A stretch of 64,000 nucleotides of DNA from Silene latifolia (Eukaryota; Streptophyta; Magnoliopsida; Caryophyllales; Caryophyllaceae). Shown piece after piece: positions 1-11,934 of this stretch. Position 1 is the stretch's first letter, and each line of letters starts with the position of its first letter. The notes beneath the pieces are model-generated. The model was not told where the DNA came from and did not search any database. It was given only the letters and a program-made list of their open reading frames with translations. Position numbers and translations under genes: made by a program. Location: NCBI RefSeq assembly GCF_048544455.1, contig NC_133526.1:5968001-6032000 (forward strand), given 5' to 3'.

Positions 1-1263
1 CCCATGCCGCTCATGTGCGGCGTTTGTCATATTAATCTTCATTTCCGCCATGAAGGAGACGAGGTCGGCATGGAGAGGAGGCGATTGTTGTTGGTGTTGA
101 GAGGAGGACCCCTCTCCTTGTTGCAAGGGGCCGGGGACAAAAGGAGAAGTCGGTGTGGCATACCGCAAGGTAGACCTTGCGGGGATGATGGGTCGGCCAC
201 GAGCATACCGAAGGTTAGGGTTAATTTGTTGGGGGATGGAGGGATCTTCGAGATTTTCAATCTCAAGCAAGTAATATTCTTGGTTAGGTACTACTTTCAT
301 TTTATCGGGGTTGGGAAGAGGGATAGAATTCCGATCAACTCCATCAACCCGAATTTGCCAATAGTCTAGGCCATCATTCGGGTTGGTCTTCAACCAACCG
401 AGGTTGTGGTGGATGTAATTTTTGAACAACATTGTATCACCGATCATAGAACGCAACCCACCCAAGTTGACCCTCCGATTGAGCCTCTTCATCAAATGGG
501 TGATGAGTCCACCCACGACAACGGCCGTATTAGAGGCCGGAGAATTGCTAAGCCGCTGTAATGTGAGGGCCAAATGGTGGGCAATGTCAATTTTGAAAGT
601 GGTTGGGTTGGAGCGAAGGTAAGAGCCGAGAATTTCCAATTCCTCCGTTCTGAAATTATGATTTTCCTCTCGGCCAAAGATGGTCCAACCCATGTACCTA
701 TGCCAAACCCGGATAGCCGCGTTGTGGACTGTGTTGGCGGCTCTTTTGACCCCCTTAACATCATCTAACCCCGTAATAGCCTTCCATAAGGCCCCATGGT
801 CAAATGTTTCGGGTGCCTTGTGAGGAGGGCTAGTGTCAAGCCCAAAATGGGATGCAAAGGTCGGAAGGGTCAAGGAGTAGTCCTTGTTCATCAATCTAAA
901 GTGCAAAAAGGCTACCTTTTGGGTTTGGCGGTGTTTGTCAAGACGGAGGGAGCTCAAAAACTCCCAAGTAAGACGAACATAGGTCCGTTCATGAATTCCA
1001 TACATCATTTTCATGCCCACCCCATCAAATAAATCAAGAGTGACTTGATCTAATCCTAGTTCCCTCATGGATTGACGATCAATGAATCGGGTAGGGACAA
1101 TAGGGCGTTTCTTGAACAAGACAAACTTACCTTTCATAGTGATTGAGGTGAATTGGATGTCCGGGAAGTCGGGGTCGGAGCTCATGTCGGTCGCCGCCGC
1201 CGCTACCGCCTCCGCCTGTTGAAGAGCCAAGTCTCCTCTCCTCACTCTCTTTTTTGGGGCCAT
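1..1263 (-). CDS. extra ORF downstream of pol in the Athila-group element, partial at window edge
   Basis: Starting at the ATG at 1263 (minus), a frame stays open for about 420 codons to the window edge. It reads MAPKKRVRRGDLALQQ at the start and later contains TYVRLTWEFLSSLRLDK and LMNKDYSLTLPTFASHFGL. This resembles the plant Athila ORF-1 family of unknown function, which is common in Athila relatives. An ORF in this place is often called env-like from its position only; I see no signal peptide or membrane anchor in the part shown. The Ser/Thr/Pro-rich frame at 1127-1417 is an overlapping shadow. Confidence 0.8.
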   Translation of the reverse strand, partial: MAPKKRVRRGDLALQQAEAVAAAATDMSSDPDFPDIQFTSITMKGKFVLFKKRPIVPTRFIDRQSMRELGLDQVTLDLFDGVGMKMMYGIHERTYVRLTWEFLSSLRLDKHRQTQKVAFLHFRLMNKDYSLTLPTFASHFGLDTSPPHKAPETFDHGALWKAITGLDDVKGVKRAANTVHNAAIRVWHRYMGWTIFGREENHNFRTEELEILGSYLRSNPTTFKIDIAHHLALTLQRLSNSPASNTAVVVGGLITHLMKRLNRRVNLGGLRSMIGDTMLFKNYIHHNLGWLKTNPNDGLDYWQIRVDGVDRNSIPLPNPDKMKVVPNQEYYLLEIENLEDPSIPQQINPNLRYARGRPIIPARSTLRYATPTSPFVPGPLQQGEGSSSQHQQQSPPLHADLVSFMAEMKINMTNAAHERHG

Positions 1264-1439
1264 GATTGTGATTTTGATGGTGGTTAAAGGTTGGGAAGGA
1301 GGTTGGGTGGTTGTTGATGGTGGAAGTGGTGGTAGGGGTTGTTGAAGGGAATGAGGGAGGTGGAGTTAGGGTTAGAGTGAGAGAGAGGGGAAGAAAGTGT
1401 CGAAAGAAATAAGGCAATTTGGGCGAATTTGGTGTTAAA

Positions 1440-2000
1440 ACACGATCAGAGTACTCCCAGCCGGTCAGGAGACCGGCCGCCCAACCATGGGAGTTCGGTG
1501 TTTTTTTGAAATTCCATAAAAAGGATCGAGAAAACTCCCGGCCGGTCGGGGGGCGTCACGTCAACCGGGCCGGGAGAACACCCATAGCCCATTTTCTTCA
1601 TACGTGCATTCCCAGTAGGTGGACCATTGGCTGGCCTCTTACTGGGACTTCCTTCTTAAGATAAACTTGTTGAAAATCCCTCCTAAGCGTACCCCCAGCC
1701 GGTGGACCGGCTGCCGGCCTGCCGGCTGGGACTTCCCTTCAATCCAATTTGTCACATTTCAATTGTATACGTACTCCCAGCCGGTGGACCGCTGGGCCTC
1801 TGCGGGGGACTTCCTTCAATCCAATTTGTCACATTTCAATTGTATACGTACTCCCAGCCGGTGGACCGGCTGCCGGCCTGCCGGCTGGGACTACTTTCCT
1901 TGTGTTTTCTTCAAAAATCCATCAAACTTACAGGAACTTCCCAGCCGGTCAGGGGACCGGCCGCCGGTCACCCGGCTGGGACTCCTTTTCATCATGATTT
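1440..2000. repeat. GC-rich hairpin-module spacer in the Athila-group element
   Basis: At least six modules of about 45-50 bp open with cccagccggt and close with ccggctggg or a variant, at roughly 1452-1492, 1535-1575, 1610-1650, 1693-1732, 1775-1810, 1852-1891 and 1937-1980. The three between 1690 and 1891 sit in tandem units of about 80 bp sharing aatttgtcacatttcaattg. Each module can fold on itself. Relatives of the same module lie in the LTR at 9536-9930. Confidence 0.8.
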
Positions 2001-2277
2001 CTTCAATAAACCCCTTATTCCAATTCCCATCATTTATTGGCCTCGTTTTCCGCGTTTTCAACTTTCAAACCCGACTCGGGACGTCGGATAAAGGCCAATA
2101 AAAGGTCAAACGCTTGTTCATCAAACAAAAACCCCAAGTCTTCAACACTCATGGCCGACAACAATCAAACTGACAAGTAGTATCCATCCAAAATTTCTCG
2201 AATTCTACCTAAATGCATGATATATACAAATGGTGGTTCTTGTGGAACACCACCAAACCAAATCACTCTTGAGATTT

Positions 2278-5200
2278 TCAACTTTCCTTCTCCTCGGGGA
2301 GGGGTTCCCCGAGATAGAGCACTTCAATAGGACCTTTGCTATCACCGTCATAGTATCGCTTGATTCTTTGCCCATTGACCCTAAAAGTTCCCCCTTCTTC
2401 ACTCCATAGCTCGAAAGCACCATAAGGAAACACTTTCATCACTTTAAAGGGTCCGGACCATCGTGATTTGAGCTTGCCCGGAAACACCTTGATTTTGGAG
2501 TTAAAAAGGAGAACAAGGTCTCCAACACTTACCTCTTTCTTCATGATCTTGGCATCATGCCATTTCTTCGTTTGGTCTTTGTAGATTTTGGAGCTCTCAT
2601 AAGCCTCCAATCTCAACTCCTCAAGCTCATTCATTTGGAGAAAGCGCACTTCTCCGGCGGCATCAAAGTCAAAATTCATTTCTTTAAGAGCCCACCAAGC
2701 CTTATGCTCCAACTCCACCGGCAAATGGCAAGCTTTTCCGTACACAAGTTTATACGGGGTGGTGCCAAGTGGTGTCTTGAAGGCGGTTCTCAATGCCCAT
2801 AAGACATCCGGGAGCTTTTGGGACCAATCTTTCCGACTCTTGTTGGTGACTTTCTCCAAAATGGCTTTAATTTGGCGGTTAGAAACCTCCACTTGCCCAC
2901 TAGTTTGAGGGTGGTAGGCAAGTGCGGTTTTGTGCCGCACTCCATGTGATTCAAGTAGAGCTTTGAAGGTACTTTTGCGGAAATGAGATCCGCCATCACT
3001 TATGACTACTCTTGGTGTTCCGAACCTTGGAAAAATCGTGCCTTTAAAAAGCTTCATTACAACCTTGCTATCATTGGTGGGGGAGGCAACCGCTTCAATC
3101 CATTTGGATACATAGTCCACCGCAACCAAGATGTATTCATTTCCACAAGAGTTGGGAAAGGGTCCCATGAAGTCTATGCCCCAACAATCAAAAAGCTCAA
3201 TCTCCAATATGTTAGTCAAGGGCATCTCACTTCTCTTCCCAATGTTCCCAACTCTTTGACAAGCATCGCAAGATTTAACCAAGTAGTGAATGTCTTTGAA
3301 CATGGAGGGCCAATAAAACCCACCTTGGAGGATCTTGGCAATAGTTCTAGAGGTGGCCAAGTGTCCCCCATAGGCGGAATTGTGAACCCGGTCCACAATC
3401 TCTAAGCCCTCCTCTCTCGAAACACATCTCCGGAACATTCCATCCCCACACTTGCGAAACAAATGTGGGTCATTCCAAAAGTATCTCCTAGCATCATTTC
3501 TCAACTTCCGCCTCTCTCTTGGTTCCATTTCATCCGGCAAGAAACCACTCACAATGTAGTTTGCAAGATCCGCAAACCAAGGGGTCTTGGCGGTAACTTC
3601 CATGAGTCCATCATCCCGCAACCACTCATTTATGGGTCCACTCTTGTCTTGTATCCCATGGTCCTCAACGGTCAATCTAGATAAGTGGTCGGCAACAACA
3701 TTTTCCGAACCGGCCTTATCCTTAATCTCTAAATCAAATTCTTGAAGAAGAAGGACCCATCTCAAGAGCCGGGGCTTCGCATCTTTCTTCACCATCAATT
3801 GTCTCAAGGCGGTGTGATCGGAGTAGACCACCACCTTAGACCCAACAAGGTATTGCCGAAATTTCTCTACGGCATGAACAATCGCCAACATTTCCTTTTC
3901 GGTAGTAGCATATCCACATTGAGTTTGATCAAGAGTCTTGCTTGTGTAATATATCACATGATGCTTCTTATCCACAACTTGCCCAAGCACCGCACCAACC
4001 GCGAAGTCCGAAGCATCACACATTATCTCAAAGGGAAGATTCCAATCCGGAGACCGGATTATCGGTGCCGTGACCAATGCTCTCTTCAACCTATTGAAAG
4101 CTTCAAGACAAGAATCATCAAACACAAAGGGGGAATCCTTGAGGAGTAATGAGGTTAGGGGCTTTGCTATTTTTGAAAAATCCTTAATGAAACGCCGATA
4201 AAACCCGGCATGGCCTAGAAAACTTCTCACTCCCTTGACGTTGGAAGGGGGTGACAAGTTCTCTATGACCGCAACTTTGGCACCATCAACCTCAATACCC
4301 CTACTAGAGACAATGTGACCGAGTACAACCCCTTCCTCTACCATAAAATGGCATTTTTCCCAATTGAGGACGAGGTTGTGCTCCTCACATCTCTTCAACA
4401 CACTAGTCAAGTTCTCTAGACCATGATCAAATGAGTCTCCATGGACACTAAAGTCGTCCATGAAGACTTCCATGCTTTTCTCTAGAAAGTCCGAAAAGAT
4501 TGCCATCATGCACCTTTGAAAGGTACCGGGCGCATTACAAAGCCCGAATGGCATCCTACGGTAGGCATAAACTCCTATTGGACAAGTGAAGGTCGTCTTC
4601 TCTTGGTCATCCGGGTGGATGGGAATTTGGAAAAACCCGGAATAACCGTCTAAAAAGCAATAGTAAGCATGGCCCGCGAGTCTCTCTAGCATTTGGTCAA
4701 TGAAGGGAATTGGGAAGTGGTCTTTTAGGGTGGCGGCATTGAGCTTGCGGTAGTCAATACACATACGCCACCCGGTCACGGGTCTAGTGGGTAGGGTGGT
4801 GCCATCCTCTTGTTCAACCATTTGTATCCCCCCCTTTTTGGGTACCACGTGGACCGGACTAACCCATTTGCTATCGGTAATTTGGTATATGATACCGGCC
4901 TCTAGGAGTTTCAACACTTCATTTTTCACCACCTCGGCCATCTTTGGGTTAATCCTCCTAAGACCATCAACTTTGGGTTGACTCCCCTCTTCCAAAACTA
5001 TTCTATGCATGCACAAACTCGGACTTAAACCTTTGATGTCATCAATGCTATACCCAAGTGCTCCTCTATGAGTTTTCAAGATTTCCAAAAGCTTCTTTTC
5101 TTGGGACTCACTTAGGTTAGCATTAACGATCACCGGATAGGTCTCTCCCTCATCAAGAAAAGCATATTTGAGTGAGGGAGGCAAGGGTTTGAGTTGTACC

Positions 5201-6705
5201 TTTGGAGGGAGAAAGCCCTCCACTTTCTTCAATAGCTCTTCATCAACCTCATGATCCTCCTTCATTGCCTCATCATGCAAAGAGATTTGAAAAACCTCTT
5301 CCATCTCTGCCTCTTCACGGGCTACTTCGTGCACTACTTCATCAATTACCTCGATTGTGCTCAATCTTCCTATACTTGGACCTTTCATCAAATTTGGCAA
5401 GTTAAATTCAATTTTGTTGCCCTCAATTTGGAAGGTTAGCCGCCCATTCTTCACATCAATGAGAACTCCTCCGGTAGCCAAAAATGGCCTACCTAGGATG
5501 ATGGGAGTGTGGCTATCCTCCGGAATATCAAGGACAACAAAATCGGTGGGAATCAAAAACTTTCCAACCTTGACGGGCACGTCCTCAAGTACCCCCATAG
5601 GGCGCTTGACGGACCTATCCGCCAATTGGAGAGTCATGCTAGTGGGAGCCAAGTTTTGAATGCCAATCCTTTTTGCAACTTTCAAAGGAATAACACTAAC
5701 ACTTGCTCCCAAGTCACAAAGAGCTCTAGAGATGGGAACACCGCCAACTACACAAGGAATGGAGAAGCTTCCCGGGTCACCAAGTTTAGTGGGCAATTTG
5801 TTGAGGATATGAGCACTACATGCTTCTTCCATAGCCACTATTTCTTGGTCACCCAAGACTCTTTTCTTTGTCAAAATGTCTTTTAAAAATTTTGAGTAGG
5901 TTGGCATGTTCATTATCACCTCCGTAAAGGGTAGGGTAACCTCAAGTTTCTCAAGCATATCACAAAATTTTGCATACTTGAGGTTTTCCCTACTCTTTAT
6001 GGCTCTTGAAGGGTAAGGAATTTTAGAAACAAGTTGGGAATTGGAAGATACCTTTGGAGGAGCCGAACTTTTTGTTACCTTTTTAGAATGTTGCAAAGGT
6101 ATTTCTTCAATAGCTTCCTCCTCATAAGGGAGGTCTTCCACATATCCATCAACATCCTTGTCCACTTGAATTCCTTTTCTAGTCAAATCTTCACAAGCTT
6201 TCTTTCCTTTGGTGTCTTCATTAGCTTTACCCGAAGCCTCAATGGGTGAGCTTTCTTCTTCATCATCCATTTCTACCTCATTCCCCTTGGGATCTTCATC
6301 AACTTCCAACTCAAGGTCTTTGTAAGGGTCCTCAAGCTCTAAACCACTCCTTAGCACTACCGCATGAGCATGGTGGCTATTTGAGGCATCTTTGGAGCTT
6401 TGCCCTTGAGCCAACAAACCACCGGGTGGCCTTTGAGGGTTAGCCATAGCATGAGAAGCCATCCTAGATTCCATTTCCCTCATGTCCTTAAGAAATGTAG
6501 CTCTCAAGTTTGCTTGTTCTTGTTGAGTAGCTTTTGCAAAGTTAGCTATCTCTTGGCTATGTTGAAGTTGCATATTCTTAATCATCTTCAAAAGCTCCAC
6601 TTGAGAGAGCTCACCTTGGGGTTCTTGATGAGGTTGGTTGGCTATGGGTAAAGGGAACCCATAGTCATATCTAGCATTGGGACCTTGGTTGTTGTTTTGC
6701 CCCAC
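2278..6705 (-). CDS. pol polyprotein (protease, RT, RNase H, integrase) of the Athila-group element
   Basis: One open frame of 1475 residues with the Ty3/gypsy domain order. An acidic N-terminal region is followed by an aspartic protease ([13 protein letters not shown]), reverse transcriptase (MCIDYRKLN and the [10 protein letters not shown] catalytic box), RNase H ([17 protein letters not shown]), an HHCC zinc domain of integrase (ending SCDACQR) and the integrase core ([34 protein letters not shown]). Integrase placed after RNase H is the gypsy order. The frame looks whole. It lies in a different frame from gag, and the two are separate ORFs. Confidence 0.96.
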   Translation of the reverse strand: MGQNNNQGPNARYDYGFPLPIANQPHQEPQGELSQVELLKMIKNMQLQHSQEIANFAKATQQEQANLRATFLKDMREMESRMASHAMANPQRPPGGLLAQGQSSKDASNSHHAHAVVLRSGLELEDPYKDLELEVDEDPKGNEVEMDDEEESSPIEASGKANEDTKGKKACEDLTRKGIQVDKDVDGYVEDLPYEEEAIEEIPLQHSKKVTKSSAPPKVSSNSQLVSKIPYPSRAIKSRENLKYAKFCDMLEKLEVTLPFTEVIMNMPTYSKFLKDILTKKRVLGDQEIVAMEEACSAHILNKLPTKLGDPGSFSIPCVVGGVPISRALCDLGASVSVIPLKVAKRIGIQNLAPTSMTLQLADRSVKRPMGVLEDVPVKVGKFLIPTDFVVLDIPEDSHTPIILGRPFLATGGVLIDVKNGRLTFQIEGNKIEFNLPNLMKGPSIGRLSTIEVIDEVVHEVAREEAEMEEVFQISLHDEAMKEDHEVDEELLKKVEGFLPPKVQLKPLPPSLKYAFLDEGETYPVIVNANLSESQEKKLLEILKTHRGALGYSIDDIKGLSPSLCMHRIVLEEGSQPKVDGLRRINPKMAEVVKNEVLKLLEAGIIYQITDSKWVSPVHVVPKKGGIQMVEQEDGTTLPTRPVTGWRMCIDYRKLNAATLKDHFPIPFIDQMLERLAGHAYYCFLDGYSGFFQIPIHPDDQEKTTFTCPIGVYAYRRMPFGLCNAPGTFQRCMMAIFSDFLEKSMEVFMDDFSVHGDSFDHGLENLTSVLKRCEEHNLVLNWEKCHFMVEEGVVLGHIVSSRGIEVDGAKVAVIENLSPPSNVKGVRSFLGHAGFYRRFIKDFSKIAKPLTSLLLKDSPFVFDDSCLEAFNRLKRALVTAPIIRSPDWNLPFEIMCDASDFAVGAVLGQVVDKKHHVIYYTSKTLDQTQCGYATTEKEMLAIVHAVEKFRQYLVGSKVVVYSDHTALRQLMVKKDAKPRLLRWVLLLQEFDLEIKDKAGSENVVADHLSRLTVEDHGIQDKSGPINEWLRDDGLMEVTAKTPWFADLANYIVSGFLPDEMEPRERRKLRNDARRYFWNDPHLFRKCGDGMFRRCVSREEGLEIVDRVHNSAYGGHLATSRTIAKILQGGFYWPSMFKDIHYLVKSCDACQRVGNIGKRSEMPLTNILEIELFDCWGIDFMGPFPNSCGNEYILVAVDYVSKWIEAVASPTNDSKVVMKLFKGTIFPRFGTPRVVISDGGSHFRKSTFKALLESHGVRHKTALAYHPQTSGQVEVSNRQIKAILEKVTNKSRKDWSQKLPDVLWALRTAFKTPLGTTPYKLVYGKACHLPVELEHKAWWALKEMNFDFDAAGEVRFLQMNELEELRLEAYESSKIYKDQTKKWHDAKIMKKEVSVGDLVLLFNSKIKVFPGKLKSRWSGPFKVMKVFPYGAFELWSEEGGTFRVNGQRIKRYYDGDSKGPIEVLYLGEPLPEEKES

Positions 6706-7039
6706 TTGGAGGTTACCTCTCGGACCATAGTTGTTGAAATTCGATCCTTGACCTTGTTCTTGAGACCCTTGAACATACCCTTGCCCAAATCCTTGATTTG
6801 CTTGATTTACTTGATTCCCTTGGTAAAACCCTTGGTTGCTTTGGTTTCCTCCAAACTCTTGGTGCCCTTGTTGTTGGTTGCCATAGTTTTGGGGTGGATT
6901 GTTGCTTGACCATTGGTTTTGATTTCCAAAATTATTTCTTGGGTTTGGGAGAATTCCCCTTGGTTGAGAAAAACCGGGTGGATTGGTTTGGGTTTGTGGT
7001 TGGAGATGTTGGGGGTTTTGAACATTGGTGCTTTTGTAA

Positions 7040-8341
7040 CTAAAGTTGGGGTGGTTCCTTAACCCTTAACCCGGGGTGGTAGAAATTGGTATTTGGATTG
7101 TAGGTGTTCGGGTTGTTGTAAGGAGGCCTTGGTGGCCTAGGATTGTTGTTGTAGCTTTGAAAAGCGTTCACCTCTTGAGTATTCTCTTCATAGGCACCAT
7201 TGTAATTGTTCCCACACAAGTCATAAGTATGGCCACTTCCTCCACAAAGTTCACAACTCGCGACTTGAGCAACTTCTTCCATGGGCGGCCCATATGAGGT
7301 CGCGGCTTGGTTCACTTGATTCTTTGAAAACTTCTCAAATTGCTTTGTGAGCAAGTCGAGCTTGGCATTTGTCTCGGAGTTGGAGGCATTTTCCTTAGGA
7401 TATTTCCCGTTCCTTCGTAGCATGTTCCCTCTAGAACCATAGTTTGCCTCCGAGTCTACCATTTTTTTGATCAATGCCGTGCCCTCTTCATCATTCAAGT
7501 GGTCAAAACCTCCCCCCGCGGAGGCATTTACCATCTCCTTAGTTCTTGGTAGTAGAGTTTGGAAGAATGTTTGAGTAATGTACCATTCCGGTATTCCATG
7601 GTGAGGGCAACTTGCTATCAAATCTTGATAACGGTCCCAAGCCTCACCTAAGGACTCTCCATCCTCTTGTTGGAACGTATGGATCTCGTTGCGGAGCATT
7701 GCGGTCTTTGAGGAAGGGTAGTACTTAGCCATAAATGCTTGGGCTAAGTCATCCCAAGTAGTGAAAGTATCCGGTGGGTGAATGTTCAACCACCGGTCCG
7801 CTTTGCCCGTCAATGAAAACGGAAATAACATCATTCTCAAGGTGTCTTCGGACACCCCATTCTTTTTCATCATTGATACTTTCCTCTTGAACTTCCGGAG
7901 ATGAGCATGGGCATCCTCCTCAAGATGACCTCCAAACAAGTCCTTCTCAACTAACCCGACTTGGGCGGGATGCATCTCAAAGTTGTTTGGGGCCAAGGTG
8001 CCAAAATTGATGGGATTACATGAATCATTATGGTTAGGCCGGTTGTGATCTCTAAGAGCCATTTGTGGTGGGTGGTTCGGTTCTTGATGTGGTGGTGTTT
8101 GAGGTGGACTATTGTAATTAAGGAAGTTATGAAATGGGTTCTCTACTAAGGTCTCAATTGTGGTATTTGGTTGAATCGTAGTTGTTGTATCAAAATTTTG
8201 TGGGATGTGTGAGTTTGGTTGATCAATGTTTGCTTGGGTGGAATTGTTCCTCACTCTTTCAAGAGTCCTAGTCCTCAAGGTCCTAAAAAGCCTTTCGGGG
8301 TCGGAGTTGAATAGGAGAGCTTGGTGATTCCTTCTAGGCAT
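7040..8341 (-). CDS. gag polyprotein of the Athila-group element
   Basis: An open frame of 433 residues. Residues about 130-270 look like a plant retrotransposon gag domain ([19 protein letters not shown], then [14 protein letters not shown] and [14 protein letters not shown]). A single zinc knuckle follows ([16 protein letters not shown]2CX4HX4C spacing). The tail is rich in Asn, Pro and Tyr. It should form the particle shell and bind element RNA. Treated as an old element gene, not a host gene. Confidence 0.93.
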   Translation of the reverse strand: MPRRNHQALLFNSDPERLFRTLRTRTLERVRNNSTQANIDQPNSHIPQNFDTTTTIQPNTTIETLVENPFHNFLNYNSPPQTPPHQEPNHPPQMALRDHNRPNHNDSCNPINFGTLAPNNFEMHPAQVGLVEKDLFGGHLEEDAHAHLRKFKRKVSMMKKNGVSEDTLRMMLFPFSLTGKADRWLNIHPPDTFTTWDDLAQAFMAKYYPSSKTAMLRNEIHTFQQEDGESLGEAWDRYQDLIASCPHHGIPEWYITQTFFQTLLPRTKEMVNASAGGGFDHLNDEEGTALIKKMVDSEANYGSRGNMLRRNGKYPKENASNSETNAKLDLLTKQFEKFSKNQVNQAATSYGPPMEEVAQVASCELCGGSGHTYDLCGNNYNGAYEENTQEVNAFQSYNNNPRPPRPPYNNPNTYNPNTNFYHPGLRVKEPPQL

Positions 8342-8501
8342 ACACTTGACAAATCGTAAGTCTCCTAGTGTTTTTACACACTAGGGAAAGGCAAAAATCA
8401 CACACACTCTACAAACAACAATCAACTACTAAAGCAAAAATGACAATTGAGACAAGATTAAAGCAAAGACTCTAAATAAAACTAAGCATAACCTAACGCC
8501 A

Positions 8502-8519
8502 TCCCCGGCAACGGCGCCA
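8502..8519 (-). other. primer binding site of the Athila-group element
   Basis: The minus strand reads TGGCGCCGTTGCCGGGGA directly after the LTR end plus two bases. It is complementary to a tRNA 3' end of the kind (probably Asp) used by Athila-type elements, which fixes element orientation and the inner LTR border. Confidence 0.9.
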
Positions 8520-8521
8520 TT

Positions 8522-10145
8522 TGATAGTAGGAAATTTGTCGTCTACTTCCTATACCAAAACAATTTATAAAACCCGAAAAAGCGTAGTATTTGGTCGGGG
8601 TCGAACTCAAGGACGGCGGGGGTTGCTACAAAGTTCAATTATGAGTCAAGTTTAATCAAAATTAAAAGTAAAGGTTTTGGTTATAATCACTAGAGCAAAG
8701 ACAAACAAGATGATGATAATGAATACGGTTAATTAAAAGCTAGGGCTTTCGGGGTCATCAATATGGTTTAGGGGGCAAACATGAAGATCAAAAAGGGTCA
8801 ATGGTGAGAGATTAACCTAAGATGAAGAACCAATGTCTTGGGTATCTTAAGGGTGGCTACTAATTTTCATTAAGTATCCCTCCTCTCCTAACATACATCA
8901 AGACTCCCAAAAACTTTCATTCTAAGGGAGAATTAAGCAATAAATGAAGAAAGGCCAAAGCTTTCACTTGAGCAAATCAACAAACACCTTGAGTGCAATG
9001 CATAGGAACGTTAAACAATTTCACCAAGGACCAAAATATTCAAAGAATCATGCCCCATAAATCCCATAAAGAATCACCCTAAACCCTAGAAGGGATCTAC
9101 TCACTCATGTTAAGGGAGATTATGCTAAATATAGAAGAAAAGCAAACAACACAAGGAAGAGACATAATGAAGGTTGTAACAAAATCAAAAGACAAGGAAA
9201 ATGTAAACAAATGATAAACAAGTAAAGAAAGGAGAGAAATTATACCAACAAAAGAAAAGGTGGAAGCTTGATTGATTAATAGGAAGGAAAACCCTTCAAA
9301 ATCCCCAATACAAACTTCAACAAACAAGTGTAAACAATTGACTATTACTAGAACTAACTAATTCTTGCTAAATATTAATAATAATTATTGAAAGATTAGT
9401 GCTTGATTAAGAAAGGATTACAATTAATAAGGAAAGTTTTTCAGATCTAGGGTTATGTATACAAAAGGGTTTAAGAGGGGGTATATATAGGTTATACAAG
9501 GATTAGGACTGAAATTGGAAATGGGCTTTGAAACACGTATATGCACTCCCGGCCGGTCAATCCGGCCGCGGTCATTTGACCGGCTGGGAGATCTCTGGAA
9601 GTTGTGAACAATTTTTGAGGTCATCGGTGTGCACGGCCGGTCGACCGGCCGCGGTCCCGACCGGCTGGGACAAATTGACTTTGAAGCTTGACTTTTGCCT
9701 TGGAGGAACTCCCCACTAGCCGGCCACCACGGTCATTTGACCTGGGAGTTTCTGTAACATTCTTCCAATTTCTTCGTTTCTTCAAAGATGTGTGTCTTCC
9801 CAGTAGGTGGCCGACCGACCGCCGGCCACCGGTGGGATGCTTCTCCACTTCCTTCCTTCATTTCCTTGTAATATGTACTCCCAGTAATGGCCACTGCCGG
9901 CTTACCCTACTGAGGGGGTACTCCTCGAAAGATAATTTCCTTCATCTTTCATGCATAGCTTGGAAATCCCGTCTTTCTAGCTTGATTTCGCCCGTTCCCG
10001 CCTCAATTTCTGCAAGGGGGCCAAAGTGTCATAGTAAAGGGAATCGGGACTACAATCGAGAGTAAAGGGGGTACAAAACCGCCTTAAATGGGGTCGAATA
10101 TGCATGAAAATAGAGGGAAAAAGAGTGCAAAATGGTCCTATATCA
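8522..10145 (-). repeat. 5' LTR of the Athila-group element
   Basis: A segment of 1624 bp bounded by TG and CA: on the minus strand it opens TGATATAGGACC and closes CTACTATCA, two bases before the primer binding site. A TATA-like stretch at 9482-9489 (palindromic tatatata) is a plausible promoter for the element's transcript, which would place U3 at 10145 to about 9490. Five GC-rich hairpin-like modules lie between 9536 and 9930. The boundary at 8522 is firm because of the primer site; the boundary at 10145 rests on the TG start and the change in sequence character. Confidence 0.85.
9536..9930. repeat. hairpin modules inside the LTR
   Basis: Five modules related to those at 1440-2000 lie at about 9545-9592, 9632-9671, 9708-9750, 9797-9839 and 9878-9916. 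The first reads actcccggccggt ... gaccggctgggag; later ones are more diverged. The sequence between them is ordinary AT-rich LTR sequence, so the modules stand out by base composition. Confidence 0.75.
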
Positions 10146-10995
10146 ATTAGCTTTAATGTTAAAAGTCAAATCCTTTAAATTTGAATGAGATGAACATATG
10201 GAAAAATACTTAAAAAAACAGAAATAATTAAAGACAACAATATTTAAATAACTTTTTTAAAAAGGTCTGAAAGACATCATAATTATTCATAATAATTGAA
10301 GAATAGTGAAAAAAAAACAAAAAAAGGAAAAACAGTGAACTGCTGTAAAAAAAAAAAAAAAAAAAAAACAATACTGCATGGAAGAAAAAGAAATCGATTT
10401 TAAAGAAATCAATAGTCGAAAATACATAAAGATCGATCTTTTTGTATCATACATATAATTTCGATAATTGACTGCAAATGTCGTTATATGAGGTGTGAAG
10501 TAAGTTTTGAGGGCAGATTTGATGTGAGAGATTTTTCAATCGGAACTTGAAGGGAATAGAAAGACGCCTCCAAGTGAGAATGAGGGTATAAGATGAAATT
10601 GAGAGTGGACGGATTTTCATTTTTATTTAATATTTGAGGGGAGTTGGAGAGACGATGGAGCCATGGAGGTGACGGTGATAGTGAGCCAGGGAGATATTAA
10701 ACTCTTATACTTTGGAAAAACATATTTTGAAAAAAAAAGACTACTTACGTGCAATGTCCCCGAGCCCCAACCAGGGTGATATCCTCGTGATAGTGGTTTG
10801 AAGCAGCGACTGATAGATTGAATCGATTATTTTAATTACATTAATGATGAAAACCATTGTCGTAGATGAAAATTGTTTTTTCTTTAATTATACGTACGTT
10901 ATATATTGGTTAGTTACGTTAATGATGAAAAACCGTATTATGTCATCAGAATTAAGACCGCTACTACTGAAATTATGAAATTATATTACGTCAAA
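10146..10995. other. AT-rich spacer with no gene seen
   Basis: No coding or structural feature is recognised between the Athila LTR and the Helitron. The stretch includes a run of about 22 A at 10346-10367. Confidence 0.6.
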
Positions 10996-11934
10996 TCCCC
11001 CCTACTACTAAGAGAATAAAAACTTTAAGTAGTTTTCCCGCCTAAGAAAATAACTCTCAAAACTATATATGGAAACAATATTATATTTATATTTACCTCT
11101 TTTACAAAAACAATTATTATCCCTAATTTATTAGTATACAATCATTCCCATAAATGTTATCCTTCATCAGTTAGACTTAAAATATGGTTTTCTATGACGT
11201 AGCAAATTTTTATTTAAATAAAAAAATATTAGTTAATTATTTATAAATTGTTATTTTAAATGCGTAGTATATTGTTTTTACATATTTCCTCGACTACTAA
11301 GAGAATAAAAACTCTTAGAAGTTTTACCGCCTAAGAAAATAACTCTCAAAACAATATATGGAAACAATATTACATTTATATTCATCTCTTTTACAAAAAA
11401 CAATTATTATCCCTAATTTATTAGTATACAATCATTTTCATAAATGTTATCCTCTATCAGTTATACTCTAAAGTTACGCAAATCTCCTTTTTGTAGTATT
11501 ATCCTTCATCAGTTAGACTCAAAATATGGTTTTCTACGACGTAACAATTTTTTATGTAAATAAAAAAAAAAAATATATTAGATAATTATTTTAAATTGTC
11601 TTTTTAAATGCGTAGTATACTAATTTTACCTGTTTTCGTTATAAAGTAATACACATTTTAATTAGATCTTACAGCACTTAATTTTATTTTATGTCATATC
11701 ATATAACGATATAACATTATAGTTAAAAACAATTTCAGACAAAAATAACTTATAAAGTGTCTTTTGATTGTAGTAAACTTTCGTTTTCTATCTCTTACTA
11801 AGATTATATTTGTACTCCGTACATTATAACATTAAACTCCAAGTATAGTTAATTTATACAATTAATTTAATAAGAAAATTTCTTTATAAAACAAATCTAA
11901 AAAATACCGTGCTGTAGCACGAGAACTATACTAG
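10996..11934 (+). mobile_element. non-autonomous Helitron with a duplicated 5' half
   Basis: The left end is TCCCCCCTACTACTAAGAG preceded by A. The right end is a small hairpin (gtgct-gt-agcac, 11910-11920), ten bases, then CTAG followed by T. These are Helitron termini with insertion between A and T and no target duplication. The first approximately 290 bp (from ctactactaagagaataaaa) are repeated from about 11288, so there are two 5'-like starts and one 3' end. It has no coding capacity. Confidence 0.85.

Larger units (their letters stand above)
1..10145 (-). mobile_element. Athila-group Ty3/gypsy LTR retrotransposon, left end outside window
   Basis: Read on the minus strand the parts come in order: LTR (10145-8522), primer binding site (8519-8502), gag ORF (8341-7040), pol ORF (6705-2278), GC-rich repeat spacer (about 2277-1420), and an extra ORF that starts near 1263 and runs off the left edge. 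This order, the Athila-type tRNA primer site and an added ORF after integrase are known traits of the Athila group. The visible frames are long and open, so the part seen looks largely whole. Only one LTR is visible, so LTR divergence cannot be used for an age. The bases next to the LTR at 10146-10150 are attag; the matching target duplicate would lie outside the window. Confidence 0.93.

Noticed and set aside
1127-1417. 96-codon minus frame rich in Ser, Thr and Pro
   Set aside because: It overlaps the longer Athila extra ORF in another frame and has only repeat-like composition.
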